64,000 bases of DNA. Origin: Massilia pinisoli. GTDB lineage: Bacteria; Pseudomonadota; Gammaproteobacteria; Burkholderiales; Burkholderiaceae_D. The notes under the pieces are model-generated. The model was not told the DNA's origin and did no database searches. It was given only the letters and a program-made list of their open reading frames with translations. Shown piece by piece: positions 1-11,281 of the stretch (within the stretch, counting starts at the first letter, position 1; every line of letters starts with the position of its first letter). The position numbers and the translations under genes were made by a program. The DNA lies in the NCBI RefSeq assembly GCF_024753285.1, contig NZ_JANUGW010000007.1:239169-303168 (forward strand), read 5' to 3'.

Positions 1-18
1 ACGCCCAAGGCCGGCTGA
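1..18 (+). CDS. possible 3' end of an upstream gene
   Basis: The first 18 bases read Thr-Pro-Lys-Ala-Gly followed by TGA. They could be the tail of a gene lying mostly outside the window. Too little is present to identify it, and this may be chance. Confidence 0.2.
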   Translation, partial: TPKAG

Positions 19-124
19 GCCGCCGTTACTCCCGCTTTGACGTTCCCTCGGCCCCGGCCTTGGCGCCGCGTCGCCCCTCATTCATTGTTGTCATGATTGG
101 TAGCTCGACTACTTGGCCAGCTAT

Positions 125-147
125 GGGGGATTTGCGAAAATTCCCCC
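125..147. promoter_or_regulatory. GC-clamped inverted repeat upstream of the glk promoter
   Basis: GGGGGA (125-130) pairs with TCCCCC (142-147), with TTT/AAA inside, making a short imperfect hairpin directly 5' of the putative glk -35 box. It lacks a T-tract of terminator length, although TTG TTTG follows. It could be a weak terminator of the upstream gene or an operator. Confidence 0.3.
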
Positions 148-151
148 TTGT

Positions 152-179
152 TTGATACACGATGTACCTAAACTACAAT
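152..179 (+). promoter_or_regulatory. sigma-70-like promoter for glk
   Basis: TTGATA (152-157) and TACAAT (174-179) are separated by 16 bp, a good match to the housekeeping promoter consensus. It lies about 65 bp upstream of the glucokinase ATG, and no other gene lies between. Confidence 0.55.
163..177. promoter_or_regulatory. candidate HexR operator overlapping the glk -10 box
   Basis: TGTACCTAAACTACA has the TGTA-N7-TACA dyad described for HexR, the KDPG-responsive repressor of Entner-Doudoroff and glucose genes in proteobacteria. It differs from the recalled consensus (TGTARTWWWAYTACA) at about two positions. It overlaps the -10 hexamer, where a repressor would block RNA polymerase. The assignment is inference; hexR itself is not in the window. 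Confidence 0.42.
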
Positions 180-242
180 AAAAGCTTGCGCTGAAGCCAA
201 GAAATCCTTAAGCTTCGAGGAATCTGTTTCCTACGGCCTGCC

Positions 243-1304
243 ATGATCGTTTCGCCCGTCGCCATCGTCGATCCGTCCACCGAACCGCGCCTGGACAGCG
301 CGCGCCACGCGAGCCCGCGCCTGCTGGCCGACGTCGGCGGCACCAATGCGCGCTTCGCGCTGGAAACCGGTCCCGGCACGATTGCGGCGATCGAAGTGCT
401 GCCCTGTGCCGCCTACGCCACACTCGCCGACGCGCTGCGCGCCTATCTGGCGCTGCCGGCCGTCGCGACCATCGCGGCCGCCGGCAGCGTGCGCCACGGT
501 GCGATCGCGATCGCGAACCCCGTCGTCGGCGATTTCGTGCGCATGACCAACCACCATTGGGAATTCTCGATCGACGCGCTGCGCCGCGAATGCGGATTCG
601 ACGAACTCGCGGTCGTCAACGATTTCTACGCGCTGGCCATGGCGCTGCCGCACTTGGCGGACGGCGACAAGCGCCAGATCGGCACCGGCGTGCCCGTCGC
701 GGGGACGCCCATCGCCTTGCTGGGCGCGGGCACGGGCCTGGGCGTGTCGGGCCTCGTGCCGGCGGAGAACACCCCGGCCGGCGCCAAGCCGTCCTGGACG
801 GCGCTGCGCAGCGAAGGCGGCCACGTGACGTTTTCGCCCGCGAACGAGACGGAAGTCGCAATCCTGCAATTCGCGTGGCGCGAATTCGAGCACGTGTCGG
901 CCGAGCGTTTCCTGTCCGGTTCCGGCATCGAGCTCATCTATCGCGCGCTGGCGAATCTGCGCGGCGGCGCGGTCGAGGCCCTGGACGCCCCCGATATCAC
1001 GCGCCGCGGCCTCGCCGGCACGTGCCCGCTGTGCGACGAAGCCATCGAGGTGTTCTGCGGCATGCTGGGCACCATCGCCGGCAACCTGGCCATCACCCTG
1101 GGTGCCCAGGGCGGCGTGTACATCGGCGGCGGCATCGTCCCGCGCCTGGGCGAGCGCTTCGCCGCCTCGTGCTTCCGTGCCCGCTTCGAGCGCAAGGGCC
1201 GCTTCGTGGGCTATCTGGCGCAGGTGCCGACCTATGTGATCACTGCCGACTATCCCGCGTTCGTGGGCGTGTCGGCCATCCTGGCGGACCGCTCCGGACT
1301 GTGA
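243..1304 (+). CDS. glk: glucokinase
   Basis: This 353-residue protein of the bacterial Glk family phosphorylates glucose to glucose-6-phosphate with ATP in the cytosol and feeds the Entner-Doudoroff or pentose-phosphate routes. Visible motifs are the phosphate-binding [15 protein letters not shown] near residue 30, a catalytic-loop VVNDFYALA near 125, the ATP-site [11 protein letters not shown] near 160 and EGGHVTF near 195. It is about 30 residues longer than E. coli Glk, the excess being an N-terminal extension before the first strand. No strong ribosome binding site precedes the ATG, so the first 20-30 residues are the least certain part. A promoter with a HexR-like operator lies just upstream. 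Confidence 0.93.
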   Translation: MIVSPVAIVDPSTEPRLDSARHASPRLLADVGGTNARFALETGPGTIAAIEVLPCAAYATLADALRAYLALPAVATIAAAGSVRHGAIAIANPVVGDFVRMTNHHWEFSIDALRRECGFDELAVVNDFYALAMALPHLADGDKRQIGTGVPVAGTPIALLGAGTGLGVSGLVPAENTPAGAKPSWTALRSEGGHVTFSPANETEVAILQFAWREFEHVSAERFLSGSGIELIYRALANLRGGAVEALDAPDITRRGLAGTCPLCDEAIEVFCGMLGTIAGNLAITLGAQGGVYIGGGIVPRLGERFAASCFRARFERKGRFVGYLAQVPTYVITADYPAFVGVSAILADRSGL

Positions 1305-1364
1305 TTCCGGCCGGCCGCGGCGGGGCTTGAGCCCGTCGTCGCCGCGTTCCTGCGCATGGCAATG

Positions 1365-1392
1365 TTCTTTTCCCGGTTTTATCGGGTACAAT
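1365..1392 (+). promoter_or_regulatory. candidate promoter for the scpB leader
   Basis: TTCTTT (1365-1370) and TACAAT (1387-1392) are 16 bp apart. The -10 box is perfect apart from one base, but the -35 is weak. CCCG and CGGG arms flank the spacer. It would start transcription near 1400, just at the first stem of the structured leader described separately. Confidence 0.4.
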
Positions 1393-1399
1393 GGCAGCC

Positions 1400-1700
1400 A
1401 ATTGAAAGAAACGATGTCGTTCGCTCAGCCCAGCGCGCCAGGAGCCTCGCCTCCAGAGCCCAGTCTCCCGATGGTGCCGGCAGCCCCGTTTCTTTGAAAT
1501 CGACCGTTCGCGGTCCACTTGCCGGTGGGCCGCCCCGTGGCGGGACGCAAATCCCCACGGTATCCCGCCCGGTGTGCCAAGCCGGGTGATGGAACCCCGT
1601 TTCAAAGCGTGAGTCTCAGCCAGGCGGCCAATGGCCGGCCGCGTTGAACGGGTTATGTTTGATGGTTCTTAGCATCCAGAGTTGCTCACTCCGCTGACGA
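1400..1700 (+). ncRNA. structured leader or small RNA upstream of scpB (unidentified)
   Basis: This 300-bp gene-free stretch is rich in complementary segments. AAAGAAACG (1405-1413) pairs with CGTTTCTTT (1487-1495). CTTTGAAA (1492-1499) pairs with TTTCAAAG (1600-1607). The two stems share CTTT and so are mutually exclusive at their junction. Inside the second lie a GACCG-TTCG-CGGTC tetraloop hairpin (1502-1515), a CCGTGG/CCACGG hairpin (1535-1560) and a CCCGG/CCGGG hairpin. GGGACGCAAA at 1542 recalls the core of c-di-GMP-I riboswitches, but the rest does not fit. I cannot assign it to a known RNA family. The region contains no convincing coding sequence. Confidence 0.35.
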
Positions 1701-1707
1701 CATCGTT

Positions 1708-2364
1708 ATGAACAATGATGAGGCCAAGAAGGTCCTCGAGACCGCCTTGCTGTGCGCGCGCGAGCCGATGACGATCCACGCGATGAAGAAGCTGTTCGTC
1801 GACGTGGACAGGAACGGCCAGCCGATCGGCGCCGGCGTCGGGTCGGATACGATCAAGATCCTGCTCGAGGAATTGCGCCAGGATTGGCAGGATCGCGGCA
1901 TCGAGATCGTCAGCCTGGCATCGGGCTGGCGCTTCCAGAGCCGCCCCGAAATGAAGCCTTACCTGGACCGCATCGCGCCGGAAAAGCCGCCGAAATACTC
2001 GCGGGCGACGCTGGAAACGCTGGCGATCATCGCCTACCGCCAGCCGGTGACGCGCGGCGACATCGAGGAAATCCGCGGCGTGGCCGTGAATTCGCAGACG
2101 ATCAAGATGCTGGAAGACCGCGGCTGGATCGACGTGGTGGGCCACCGCGAAGTGCCCGGCCGCCCCGCGCTGCTGGGCACGACGAAGCAGTTCCTCGATG
2201 ACCTGGGGCTCGCCGCGCTGTCCCAGTTGCCGCCGCTGCAGCAGGTGGCCGACATCGGCGCCGGGCGCAGCCTGGAGGCGCTGGAAGCGGCGCTGCAACA
2301 ATTTGACGACACTTCACCCGTTGAAGTCCCGAACCACGACCAAGCGCTCGCGTCCAACGACTGA
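1708..2364 (+). CDS. scpB: segregation and condensation protein ScpB
   Basis: This 218-residue protein matches ScpB, the winged-helix partner of ScpA that bridges Smc into the bacterial condensin on DNA. The recognisable core runs from the N-terminal helix through two winged-helix domains, with the family-typical stretch around residues 90-150 ([20 protein letters not shown], then EIRGV and a GRPALLGTT segment). Its length is normal for the family. No clear Shine-Dalgarno precedes the ATG; translation may depend on the structured leader. It lies 33 bp upstream of rluB on the same strand, a common pairing in proteobacteria. Confidence 0.93.
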   Translation: MNNDEAKKVLETALLCAREPMTIHAMKKLFVDVDRNGQPIGAGVGSDTIKILLEELRQDWQDRGIEIVSLASGWRFQSRPEMKPYLDRIAPEKPPKYSRATLETLAIIAYRQPVTRGDIEEIRGVAVNSQTIKMLEDRGWIDVVGHREVPGRPALLGTTKQFLDDLGLAALSQLPPLQQVADIGAGRSLEALEAALQQFDDTSPVEVPNHDQALASND

Positions 2365-2397
2365 TCGTCGCGCCAGGTCAGCAAAACCAAGAAATGA

Positions 2398-4446
2398 ATG
2401 ATGAAGCCAACTGACATGAACGAGACGATCCCTGCCGAGGCAGGACAGGAGACGGCCGCCAAGCCGAAGCGCCGCACGAAGCCCAAGGCGGAGGCGGTGC
2501 AAGCCGCCCCCGAGGGCGCGCAGCCCGACGCCGCCATCAAACCCAAGCGCACGCGCAAGACGGCCGCCCAGAAAGCGGCCGAAGCCGCCGGCGGCGCGGA
2601 TGCCGGCGCCGTGACGCCAGCCGCATCCGAGCAGGCCGCCGCGCCGGCGCCGCGCAAGCCGCGCGCCCGCAAGGCCGCCGACGTGGCGCCGGCAGCCGCC
2701 GAGTCCGCACCGGCAGCCGATGCCGCAGCATCGGCTGCCGCAGCATCGGCTGCCGCAGCTCCTGCGCCCGCTGCCGCGGCACCGGCGCACGCCGACGACG
2801 CCGGCAACCAGCGCAAGCCGCGCGGTCCGCGCCAGATGCGCGAACAGCGCCAGCAGCGCGACGCCCGCCAGCCGGCGCGCACCGACGCCGATGTCGCCGT
2901 GGATGCGACGCCCGCCGTGGCCGGCGCCGCAGCGCCCGAAGCGGGCCGCAACGAACAGCGCCGCGACCAGCGCGGCGGCAAGCAGCAGAAGAAGAAAGGC
3001 CAGCAGCGCGGCCAGCAGGCGCAAGGCGGCCAGCAAGGCGCGCAGCAGGGCACGCAAGCGGCCGGCCAGCAACAGGGCCAGCAGCAGGGCCGGAACAAGA
3101 ACGCGAAAAACAATGCCCGGCCGGCCAAGGGCGGCAAGGGCAACGACGCGGATGCCGTGTTCTCGTTCGTCACGTCGGACGCGTTCGACGCGAACGAGGG
3201 CGGCCGCGGCCAGGCCCAGCCGGCCAAGGCGCGCCGCGACCTGACGGCCGAGGACGACGCGCCCAAGCTGCACAAGGTGCTGGCGGAGGCGGGCCTCGGC
3301 TCGCGCCGCGACATGGAAGAGCTGATCATCGCGGGCCGCGTGTCCGTCAACGGCGAACCGGCGCACATCGGCCAGCGCATCCTGCCGACCGACGCCGTGC
3401 GCATCAACGGCAAGCTGCTGCAGCGCCGCGTATCCAACAAGCCGCCGCGCGTGCTCGTTTACCACAAGCCGGCCGGCGAGATCGTCAGCGCGGACGATCC
3501 GGAAGGCCGTCCGTCCGTGTTCGACCGCCTGCCGACGATGAAGACCGGCAAATGGCTGGCCGTCGGCCGCCTCGACTTCAACACCGAGGGCCTGCTGCTG
3601 TTCACGAATTCCGGCGACCTGGCGAACCGCCTGATGCACCCTCGCTACAACATCGACCGCGAATACGCCGTGCGCACGCTGGGCGAGCTGGAAGAGGGCA
3701 TGCGCCAGAAGCTGCTGGCCGGCGTGGAACTCGATGACGGTACCGCGTCGTTCACGAAGATCGTGGACGGCGGCGGCGAAGGCGTGAACCGCTGGTATCG
3801 CGTCGTCATCGGCGAGGGCCGCAACCGCGAGGTGCGCCGCATGTTCGAGGCCGTCGGCCTGACCGTGTCGCGCCTCATCCGTACCCGCTACGGCGCCATG
3901 ACCTTGCCGTCGGGCCTGAAGCGCGGTCGCTGGGAAGAGCTGGAAGAAAACGATGTGCGCCGTTTCCTCGATGCGTTCGGCGTCGAGAAGAAGGGCGGCA
4001 ACGGCAACGCCGCCGGCACCGGCAAGGGCCAGGCGAAGGGGCAGGGCGGCAAGGACCGCGGCGCCGGCAATCCGGACGATCACCGCTCGAACGGCAACCG
4101 CATCGATCGCGCCGACGCCAACCGCAACGTCGATCCGTTCGGTCCGCCGGTGGTCCGTGTCGGTACTGGCCGCGACACCGGCATCCTCGGGACCGGCCGC
4201 GCGCCGCAGGGCGGCGGCCGCGGTGGCCAAGGTGGTCAGGGTGGCCGCGGTGGTCAGGGTGGTCAGGGTGGTCGCGGCAAGGCGATGGGCGGCCAGGGCG
4301 GCCAAGGCCGCGGCACCGCCAAGGGGCCGCGCCAGCCCGATCCGCTGCAGACGACGTTCGGCTTCGGCGGCAACGGCCCCGGCCGCCGTAACCAGGGTCC
4401 GCGCGTGAGCGACCACGGCATGCCGCGCCGCGGCCGTCGCGGTTGA
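2398..4446 (+). CDS. rluB: 23S rRNA pseudouridine synthase RluB with low-complexity arms
   Basis: The core (about residues 285-530) is a RsuA/RluB-type synthase, which converts U2605 of 23S rRNA to pseudouridine. An S4 RNA-binding domain ([15 protein letters not shown]) is followed by the catalytic [14 protein letters not shown] with Asp393, and then [13 protein letters not shown]. At 682 residues it is more than twice the E. coli length. The extra is an Ala/Lys/Gln-rich, basic N-terminal arm of about 280 residues and a Gly/Gln/Arg C-terminal tail with GGQGGRGGQ repeats. Such arms are common in betaproteobacterial RluB and probably bind RNA non-specifically. Three in-frame ATGs (2398, 2401, 2416) compete for the start, and none has a strong ribosome binding site. 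Confidence 0.93.
   Translation: MMKPTDMNETIPAEAGQETAAKPKRRTKPKAEAVQAAPEGAQPDAAIKPKRTRKTAAQKAAEAAGGADAGAVTPAASEQAAAPAPRKPRARKAADVAPAAAESAPAADAAASAAAASAAAAPAPAAAAPAHADDAGNQRKPRGPRQMREQRQQRDARQPARTDADVAVDATPAVAGAAAPEAGRNEQRRDQRGGKQQKKKGQQRGQQAQGGQQGAQQGTQAAGQQQGQQQGRNKNAKNNARPAKGGKGNDADAVFSFVTSDAFDANEGGRGQAQPAKARRDLTAEDDAPKLHKVLAEAGLGSRRDMEELIIAGRVSVNGEPAHIGQRILPTDAVRINGKLLQRRVSNKPPRVLVYHKPAGEIVSADDPEGRPSVFDRLPTMKTGKWLAVGRLDFNTEGLLLFTNSGDLANRLMHPRYNIDREYAVRTLGELEEGMRQKLLAGVELDDGTASFTKIVDGGGEGVNRWYRVVIGEGRNREVRRMFEAVGLTVSRLIRTRYGAMTLPSGLKRGRWEELEENDVRRFLDAFGVEKKGGNGNAAGTGKGQAKGQGGKDRGAGNPDDHRSNGNRIDRADANRNVDPFGPPVVRVGTGRDTGILGTGRAPQGGGRGGQGGQGGRGGQGGQGGRGKAMGGQGGQGRGTAKGPRQPDPLQTTFGFGGNGPGRRNQGPRVSDHGMPRRGRRG
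2722..2760 (+). repeat. 15-bp tandem repeat inside rluB
   Basis: GCCGCAGCATCGGCT occurs twice in direct succession (2722-2751), followed by a partial third copy. It encodes Ala-Ala-Ala-Ser-Ala units of the N-terminal arm. Such in-frame repeats can expand or contract without breaking the gene. Confidence 0.8.
4208..4300 (+). repeat. Gly/Gln/Arg codon repeats in the rluB 3' end
   Basis: Degenerate 9-12 bp units of the type GGTGGTCAGGGT and GGCCGCGGT are repeated back to back and encode the GGQGGRGGQ tail of the pseudouridine synthase. In-frame, likely length-variable between strains. Confidence 0.75.
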
Positions 4447-4593
4447 GTCGGAAATGACGCCGTTCGGCGGGCTCGCGAAGTCCGTCGAACGTCGGCGTTG
4501 TCCGGTCATGCCGCGCGAAAATGAACCGCCCGCAGCGTCGCGTTGACCAAAAGAGTAGACTGTTGCATAGCTGTTCATTTTGCAGTGCGGCGA

Positions 4594-4622
4594 TTGCGGC
4601 CGACCCTGTATCGGGTTATAAT
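4594..4622 (+). promoter_or_regulatory. sigma-70 promoter of the rimP-nusA-infB operon
   Basis: TTGCGG (4594-4599) and a perfect TATAAT (4617-4622) are separated by 17 bp. This is the best promoter-like sequence in the gap between rluB and rimP, and it lies 125 bp before rimP with a terminator-bearing leader between. Confidence 0.65.
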
Positions 4623-4642
4623 GCGTGTCCTAACCCGAGTGC

Positions 4643-4714
4643 TTCCCAATATTGTTTTGGCGAACAAGCTCCTGTTGGGAAAACAAAAGATGGGCAGTTG
4701 CCCATTTTTTTTTT
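4643..4714 (+). terminator. intrinsic terminator/attenuator in the rimP leader
   Basis: ATGGGC (4690-4695), AGTT loop, GCCCAT (4700-4705) and a run of ten T (4705-4714) form a textbook intrinsic terminator between the promoter and rimP. Upstream, TTCCCAA and TTGGGAA (about 4643-4682) can form an alternative stem, and TTGTTTT/AAAACAA can also pair. In E. coli the rimP-nusA operon is likewise preceded by terminators and controlled by NusA, so autogenous attenuation is a reasonable inference. A short leader RNA ending at 4714 should accumulate. Confidence 0.7.
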
Positions 4715-4758
4715 GTTGAATCGTTTTAAGGGTCCGGCACCGGACCGTGGAGAAACCT

Positions 4759-6809
<2,051 letters not shown>

Positions 6810-6815
6810 GAAGGA

Positions 6816-6860
6816 GCGAAGACCGGAGCGACATGCCATCCGGTCTTCGCGCTTTCTTAA
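6816..6860 (+). terminator. strong hairpin between nusA and infB
   Basis: GCGAAGACCGGA (6816-6827) pairs perfectly over 12 bp with TCCGGTCTTCGC (6839-6850). The tail GCTTTCTTAA is only moderately T-rich, so it is either a weak/partial terminator or an RNA processing/stabilising stem inside the operon. Confidence 0.5.
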
Positions 6861-6908
6861 GCAAGCAAAATTCTTTATCATCTCGCGACACATAGAAAAG
6901 AGGACTGA

Positions 6909-9773
6909 ATGGCGAGTAACAACGTAGCCCAATTTGCCACCGAACTGAAGATGCCTGCAGATTTGCTGCTGACGCAGCTGCGTTCTGCCGGCGTCGAGAA
7001 AAGTTCGACGTCAGATCCCTTGTCCAAGGATGATAAGGATAAGCTGCTGAACCATCTGCGCCGTACCCACGGTGCCGCCGAATCCGGCGAAAAGAAGAAG
7101 ATCACGGTGACCCGCAAGGAAACCTCCGAGATCAAGCAGGCTGACGCAAGCGGCAAATCGCGCACGATCCAGGTCGAAGTGCGCAAGAAGCGCACCTTCG
7201 TGCAGCGTGACGACCTCGTCACGCCGAAAGCGGCTGCCCAGCAGTCGCCCGTCGTCGACGCCGCGGAGCAGGCGCGCCGCGACGAAGACGCGCGCCGCCA
7301 GGCCGAGCTGATCGCGCGCCAGGAAGCGGAACTGCGCGAGAAGCAGGAACGCCTGGCCAAGCTCGAATCCGAGAAGGCCGAGCAGGCGAAGGCGGCCGAG
7401 GAGCAGGCGAAGCGCGACGCCGAAGAGCGCGCCAAGCGCGACGCGGCCGAAGCCGCGGAGCAGGCGGCAGCGGCCGCCCAGGCATCGGCCGGCGCCGCCG
7501 ACGATGCGAAACGCGCCGCCGCGGACGAAGCCAAGAAGGCAGCGGCCGAGGAAGCCAAGCGCCGTGCCGACGAGGCCGCCAAGGAAGCCGCCGAACGCGC
7601 TGCCGCCACCGAGCGCGCACGCAAGGCCGTGGCCGATGAAGTGGCCCAGATCAAGGCCATGATGGCCCAGCCGCGCCGCGTCATCAAGGCACCGGAAGTC
7701 GTGCCCGCCGCGAAGCCGAAGGCAGCCGAGCCGAGCACCTTGCACAAGCCGGCGACGACCGCGAAGCCGGCCGACGCCAAGAAGGACGATGCGAGCAGCC
7801 GTGCCAAGCCGGGCGATAAGAAGTCGATCAAGTCGGCCAATGTCGCGTCGACGTGGTCGGACGAGAAGAAGCGCGGCGGTCCGGGCGCCGGCACGAAGGG
7901 TCGCGGCAACGCGGCGCCGACGGGCCGCGACGGCTGGCGTGCGGGCGGCGGCCGTGGCGGCCGTCGTGGCGGCCATGACGATCGCGAATCGAATTTCCAG
8001 GCCCCGACGGAAGCCATCGTGCGCGACGTGCACGTGCCGGAAACCATCACCGTGGCCGAACTGGCGCACAAGATGGCCGTCAAGGCATCGGAAGTCATCA
8101 AGCAGCTGATGAAGCTGGGCCAGATGTGCACCATCAACCAGGTGCTGGACCAGGAAACGGCGATGATCGTCGTCGAAGAGATGGGCCACAAGGCGCATCC
8201 CGCCGCCGTGGACGATCCGGAAGCCGTGCTGGCCGACCAGGGTGAGCACCACGAGTTCGAATCGAAGCCGCGCGCACCGGTCGTCACCGTCATGGGTCAC
8301 GTCGACCACGGTAAGACGTCGCTGCTGGACTACATCCGCCGTGCCAAAGTGGCGGCGGGCGAGGCCGGCGGCATCACCCAGCACATCGGTGCGTACCACG
8401 TGGACACGCCGCGCGGCATGGTCACGTTCCTCGACACCCCGGGTCACGAAGCCTTCACGGCGATGCGTGCCCGCGGCGCCAAGGCGACCGACATCGTCAT
8501 CCTCGTGGTGGCGGCCGACGACGGCGTGATGCCGCAGACGAAGGAAGCGATCGCCCACGCGAAAGCGGCCGGCGTGCCCCTCGTCGTGGCGATCAACAAG
8601 ATCGATAAGCAGGGTGCCAATACGGACCGCGTGACGCAGGAACTGGTCGCGGAAGGCGTCGTGCCGGAAGAATACGGCGGCGAGTCGCCGTTCGTCCCGG
8701 TGTCGGCCAAGACGGGCCAGGGCATCGACGACCTGCTGGAAAACGTGCTGCTGCAGGCCGAAGTGCTGGAACTGAAGGCGCCGGTGGAATCGCTGGCGCG
8801 CGGCCTCGTCGTCGAGGCCCGCCTCGACAAGGGCCGCGGCCCGGTCGCGACGATCCTCGTGCAGTCGGGTACCCTGAAGCGCGGCGACGTCGTGCTGGCG
8901 GGTTCCTCGTTCGGCCGTGTCCGTGCGATGCTGGACGAGAACGGCAAGTCGGTGACCGAAGCCGGTCCGTCCTTCCCGGTCGAGATCCAGGGCTTGACGG
9001 AAGTGCCGAGTGCCGGCGAAGAAGTCATGGTCATGGCCGACGAGCGCAAGGCGCGCGAAATCGCGCTGTTCCGTCAAGGTAAGTTCCGCGACGTGAAGCT
9101 GGCCAAGCAGCAGGCAGCCAAGCTGGAGAACATTCTCGACCAGATGGGCGAAGGCGAAGTCAAGAACCTGCCGCTCATCGTCAAGACGGACGTGCAGGGT
9201 TCGCAGGAAGCACTGGTCGGTTCGCTGCAGAAGCTGTCGACGTCGGAAGTGCGTGTGCAGATCGTGCACGCGGCCGTCGGCGGCATCACGGAATCGGACG
9301 TCAACCTGGCGACCGCGTCGAAGGCGGTCATCATCGGCTTCAACGCCCGTGCCGACGCCCAGGCGCGCAAGCTGGCCGAGACGAACGGCGTCGACATCCG
9401 TTACTACAGCATCATTTACGATGCGATCGACGAGATCAAGACGGCTCTGTCGGGCATGCTGGCGCCGGAGAAGCGCGAGCACGTCACGGGCCAGGTGGAA
9501 ATCCGCCAGGTCATCCTCGTGTCGAAAGTCGGCGCGATCGCGGGCTGCCTCGTCACGGACGGCGTCGTCAAGCGTACCTCGTCGGTCCGCCTGCTGCGCA
9601 ACAACATCGTCGTGTGGACGGGCGAGATCGACTCGCTCAAGCGCTTCAAGGACGATGCGAAGGAAGTGCGCGCCGGTCTCGAGTGCGGTCTGTCGCTGAA
9701 GAACTACAACGACATCCAGGTCGGCGACGTCCTGGAAGTGTTCGAAGTTCAGGAAGTGGCGCGTACGCTGTAA
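6909..9773 (+). CDS. infB: translation initiation factor IF-2
   Basis: This is a 954-residue IF-2, the GTPase that places initiator tRNA on the 30S subunit and promotes subunit joining. It starts with the IF2_N motif ([19 protein letters not shown]), followed by a long charged Ala/Glu/Lys/Arg linker with strong coiled-coil character (about residues 100-330). A second IF2_N-like element precedes the G domain: GHVDHGKT (463-470), DTPGHEAF and NKID. Then come domains II-IV. An AGAGGA ribosome binding site precedes the ATG. Length is typical of betaproteobacterial IF-2. Confidence 0.97.
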   Translation: MASNNVAQFATELKMPADLLLTQLRSAGVEKSSTSDPLSKDDKDKLLNHLRRTHGAAESGEKKKITVTRKETSEIKQADASGKSRTIQVEVRKKRTFVQRDDLVTPKAAAQQSPVVDAAEQARRDEDARRQAELIARQEAELREKQERLAKLESEKAEQAKAAEEQAKRDAEERAKRDAAEAAEQAAAAAQASAGAADDAKRAAADEAKKAAAEEAKRRADEAAKEAAERAAATERARKAVADEVAQIKAMMAQPRRVIKAPEVVPAAKPKAAEPSTLHKPATTAKPADAKKDDASSRAKPGDKKSIKSANVASTWSDEKKRGGPGAGTKGRGNAAPTGRDGWRAGGGRGGRRGGHDDRESNFQAPTEAIVRDVHVPETITVAELAHKMAVKASEVIKQLMKLGQMCTINQVLDQETAMIVVEEMGHKAHPAAVDDPEAVLADQGEHHEFESKPRAPVVTVMGHVDHGKTSLLDYIRRAKVAAGEAGGITQHIGAYHVDTPRGMVTFLDTPGHEAFTAMRARGAKATDIVILVVAADDGVMPQTKEAIAHAKAAGVPLVVAINKIDKQGANTDRVTQELVAEGVVPEEYGGESPFVPVSAKTGQGIDDLLENVLLQAEVLELKAPVESLARGLVVEARLDKGRGPVATILVQSGTLKRGDVVLAGSSFGRVRAMLDENGKSVTEAGPSFPVEIQGLTEVPSAGEEVMVMADERKAREIALFRQGKFRDVKLAKQQAAKLENILDQMGEGEVKNLPLIVKTDVQGSQEALVGSLQKLSTSEVRVQIVHAAVGGITESDVNLATASKAVIIGFNARADAQARKLAETNGVDIRYYSIIYDAIDEIKTALSGMLAPEKREHVTGQVEIRQVILVSKVGAIAGCLVTDGVVKRTSSVRLLRNNIVVWTGEIDSLKRFKDDAKEVRAGLECGLSLKNYNDIQVGDVLEVFEVQEVARTL

Positions 9774-9800
9774 TCGGACTCTCCTTCGATAGGAGTAGCA

Positions 9801-9854
9801 TTGGGGCTGGCAAGCCTGCGCCGCATGGCGCGGGCCGCTGGCCCCAAGTTTTTT
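9801..9854 (+). terminator. terminator-like hairpin between infB and rbfA
   Basis: TTGGGGC (9801-9807) pairs with GCCCCAA (9841-9847), with further GC-rich internal pairing, followed by TTTTTT (9849-9854). It sits only 17 bp before the rbfA ATG. If it works, a fraction of transcripts stops before rbfA-truB. A small CTCCT/AGGAG hairpin (9781-9795) lies just upstream. Confidence 0.5.
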
Positions 9855-9870
9855 ATAAGTCGTAAACAAC

Positions 9871-10290
9871 ATGGCAAAACACAGCAAAAGCATTCCCCAG
9901 CGCGGCCTGCGCGTGGCCGACCAGATCCAGAAGGACTTGTCGGAACTGATCGCCTTCGAACTGAAGGATCCGCGCGTCGGCATGGTCACCATCAGCGAAG
10001 TCAAGCTGACGCCGGACTACGCGCACGCGAAAATCTATTTCACCTTGCTCAAGGACAGCCCGGAAGAGATCAAGCAGACGCTGGAAGGCCTGACGAAGGC
10101 GTCCGGCTACCTGCGCAATCTGCTCGGCAAGCGTCTGCACATCCATACCTTGCCACAACTTCACTTCGTGCACGACACGTCGACGAGCCGCGGCCTCGCG
10201 ATGTCGGCGCTGATCGACCAGGCCAATGCGACGCGCGCGAAAGACGATGTGGCCGACACCGGCGCCGCCGAAGATTCGGATTCCGAGTGA
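9871..10290 (+). CDS. rbfA: 30S ribosome-binding factor RbfA
   Basis: RbfA is a cold-shock-associated KH-fold factor needed for 16S rRNA 5'-end maturation and 30S assembly. The 139-residue protein shows the family pattern: [18 protein letters not shown] at the N-terminus, [24 protein letters not shown] in the centre (quoted here as the region around residues 32-55), and [19 protein letters not shown]. An acidic tail follows. There is no good ribosome binding site before the ATG. Its TGA overlaps the GTG of truB (GTGA), so the two are coupled. Confidence 0.94.
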   Translation: MAKHSKSIPQRGLRVADQIQKDLSELIAFELKDPRVGMVTISEVKLTPDYAHAKIYFTLLKDSPEEIKQTLEGLTKASGYLRNLLGKRLHIHTLPQLHFVHDTSTSRGLAMSALIDQANATRAKDDVADTGAAEDSDSE

Positions 10291-11210
10291 ACGCACGTCC
10301 CCCGAAAAAGCCCCGTGACCTCGTCGACGGGGTGCTCCTCATCGACAAGCCCGTCGGCCTGTCGTCGAACGATGCGCTGACGAAGGTGAAACGCATCGTC
10401 AACGCGAAGAAGGCGGGCCACACGGGCACCTTGGACCCGTTCGCCACGGGCCTGCTGCCGTTGTGCTTCGGCGAAGCAACCAAGTTTTCGCAAGACTTGC
10501 TGGAAGCGGACAAGACGTATGACGCCGTCGTCCACCTGGGCGTCACGACGACGACGGGCGACACGGAAGGGGAGGTCGTCGAGACGCGTCCCGTCGGCGT
10601 GACGGTCGAACAGATCGAAGCGGCGCTGGTCAAGTTCCGCGGCCCCATCCTGCAGATTCCCCCGATGTACTCGGCGCTGAAGCGCGACGGCAAGGCGCTG
10701 TACGAGTACGCGCGTGAAGGCATCACCCTGGAACGCGAAGCCCGTCCGGTGACGATCCACAAGCTCGAGATGCTCGCGTATGACGCGCCGATGCTCACGA
10801 TCCGCGTGACGTGCAGCAAGGGCACGTACGTGCGCGTGCTGGGCGAGGACATCGGCGCCGCGCTCGGCTGCGGCGCGCACCTGAACGCGCTGCGCCGGAC
10901 AGGGGTCGGCGCGCTGACGGTGGCCGGCATGGTGACCTTGGAACAGTTGCAGGCGCACGACGATCCGCTGTCGCTGCTGGCCCCCGTCGATGCCTTGTTG
11001 TCGAGCTTCCCGCGCGTCGACCTGACGCCGGAGCTGGCCGCACGCTTCCTCAACGGGCAGCGCCTCGCGCTGAACCGCGAGCCGGTCGCGCTGCCGGAGA
11101 CAACCGGCAGGGTGCGCGTGTACCACGACGGCAAATTGCTGGGTACGGCCATCCTGCAGGACTATGGCGTGCTGGCGCCGGAACGGTTGATCGCGCGGCC
11201 GCAAGCCTGA
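10287..11210 (+). CDS. truB: tRNA pseudouridine(55) synthase TruB
   Basis: TruB makes pseudouridine 55 in the T-loop of tRNAs. GTG at 10287 overlaps the rbfA stop and gives a 307-residue protein. [18 protein letters not shown] leads into the catalytic motif [17 protein letters not shown] with Asp50. [17 protein letters not shown] appears near residue 175, and a C-terminal PUA-like segment closes the protein. An upstream-extended frame exists, but it would run through rbfA and is not needed. It closes the rimP-nusA-infB-rbfA-truB cluster. Confidence 0.95.
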   Translation: MNARPPKKPRDLVDGVLLIDKPVGLSSNDALTKVKRIVNAKKAGHTGTLDPFATGLLPLCFGEATKFSQDLLEADKTYDAVVHLGVTTTTGDTEGEVVETRPVGVTVEQIEAALVKFRGPILQIPPMYSALKRDGKALYEYAREGITLEREARPVTIHKLEMLAYDAPMLTIRVTCSKGTYVRVLGEDIGAALGCGAHLNALRRTGVGALTVAGMVTLEQLQAHDDPLSLLAPVDALLSSFPRVDLTPELAARFLNGQRLALNREPVALPETTGRVRVYHDGKLLGTAILQDYGVLAPERLIARPQA

Positions 11211-11281
11211 AAAGCTTGCTTCGGCGCCAACATTGCGCCAGAATCTGGATGTTGTCTTAACGCAAACGAGAGGCCGTCCAG

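Noticed and set aside
1521..1590. c-di-GMP-I (GEMM) riboswitch
   Set aside because: GGGACGCAAA and a CCGGGT segment resemble the core, but the first-stem GCAAACC strand and receptor pattern are missing and spacing is wrong. Kept only as an unidentified structured RNA.
2314..4578. 754-codon minus-strand open frame
   Set aside because: Antisense to rluB; Ala/Leu/Arg-rich translation caused by codon bias and repeats.
4621..4719. Leader peptide frame starting MRVLTRVLPN before rimP
   Set aside because: Its ATG overlaps the -10 box (TATAATG), so it lies upstream of the transcription start; it has no ribosome binding site and runs through the terminator.
9801..11210. Upstream-extended TruB of 469 residues
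   Set aside because: The extra 160 residues come from reading rbfA out of frame; the GTG at 10287 overlapping the rbfA stop is the natural start.
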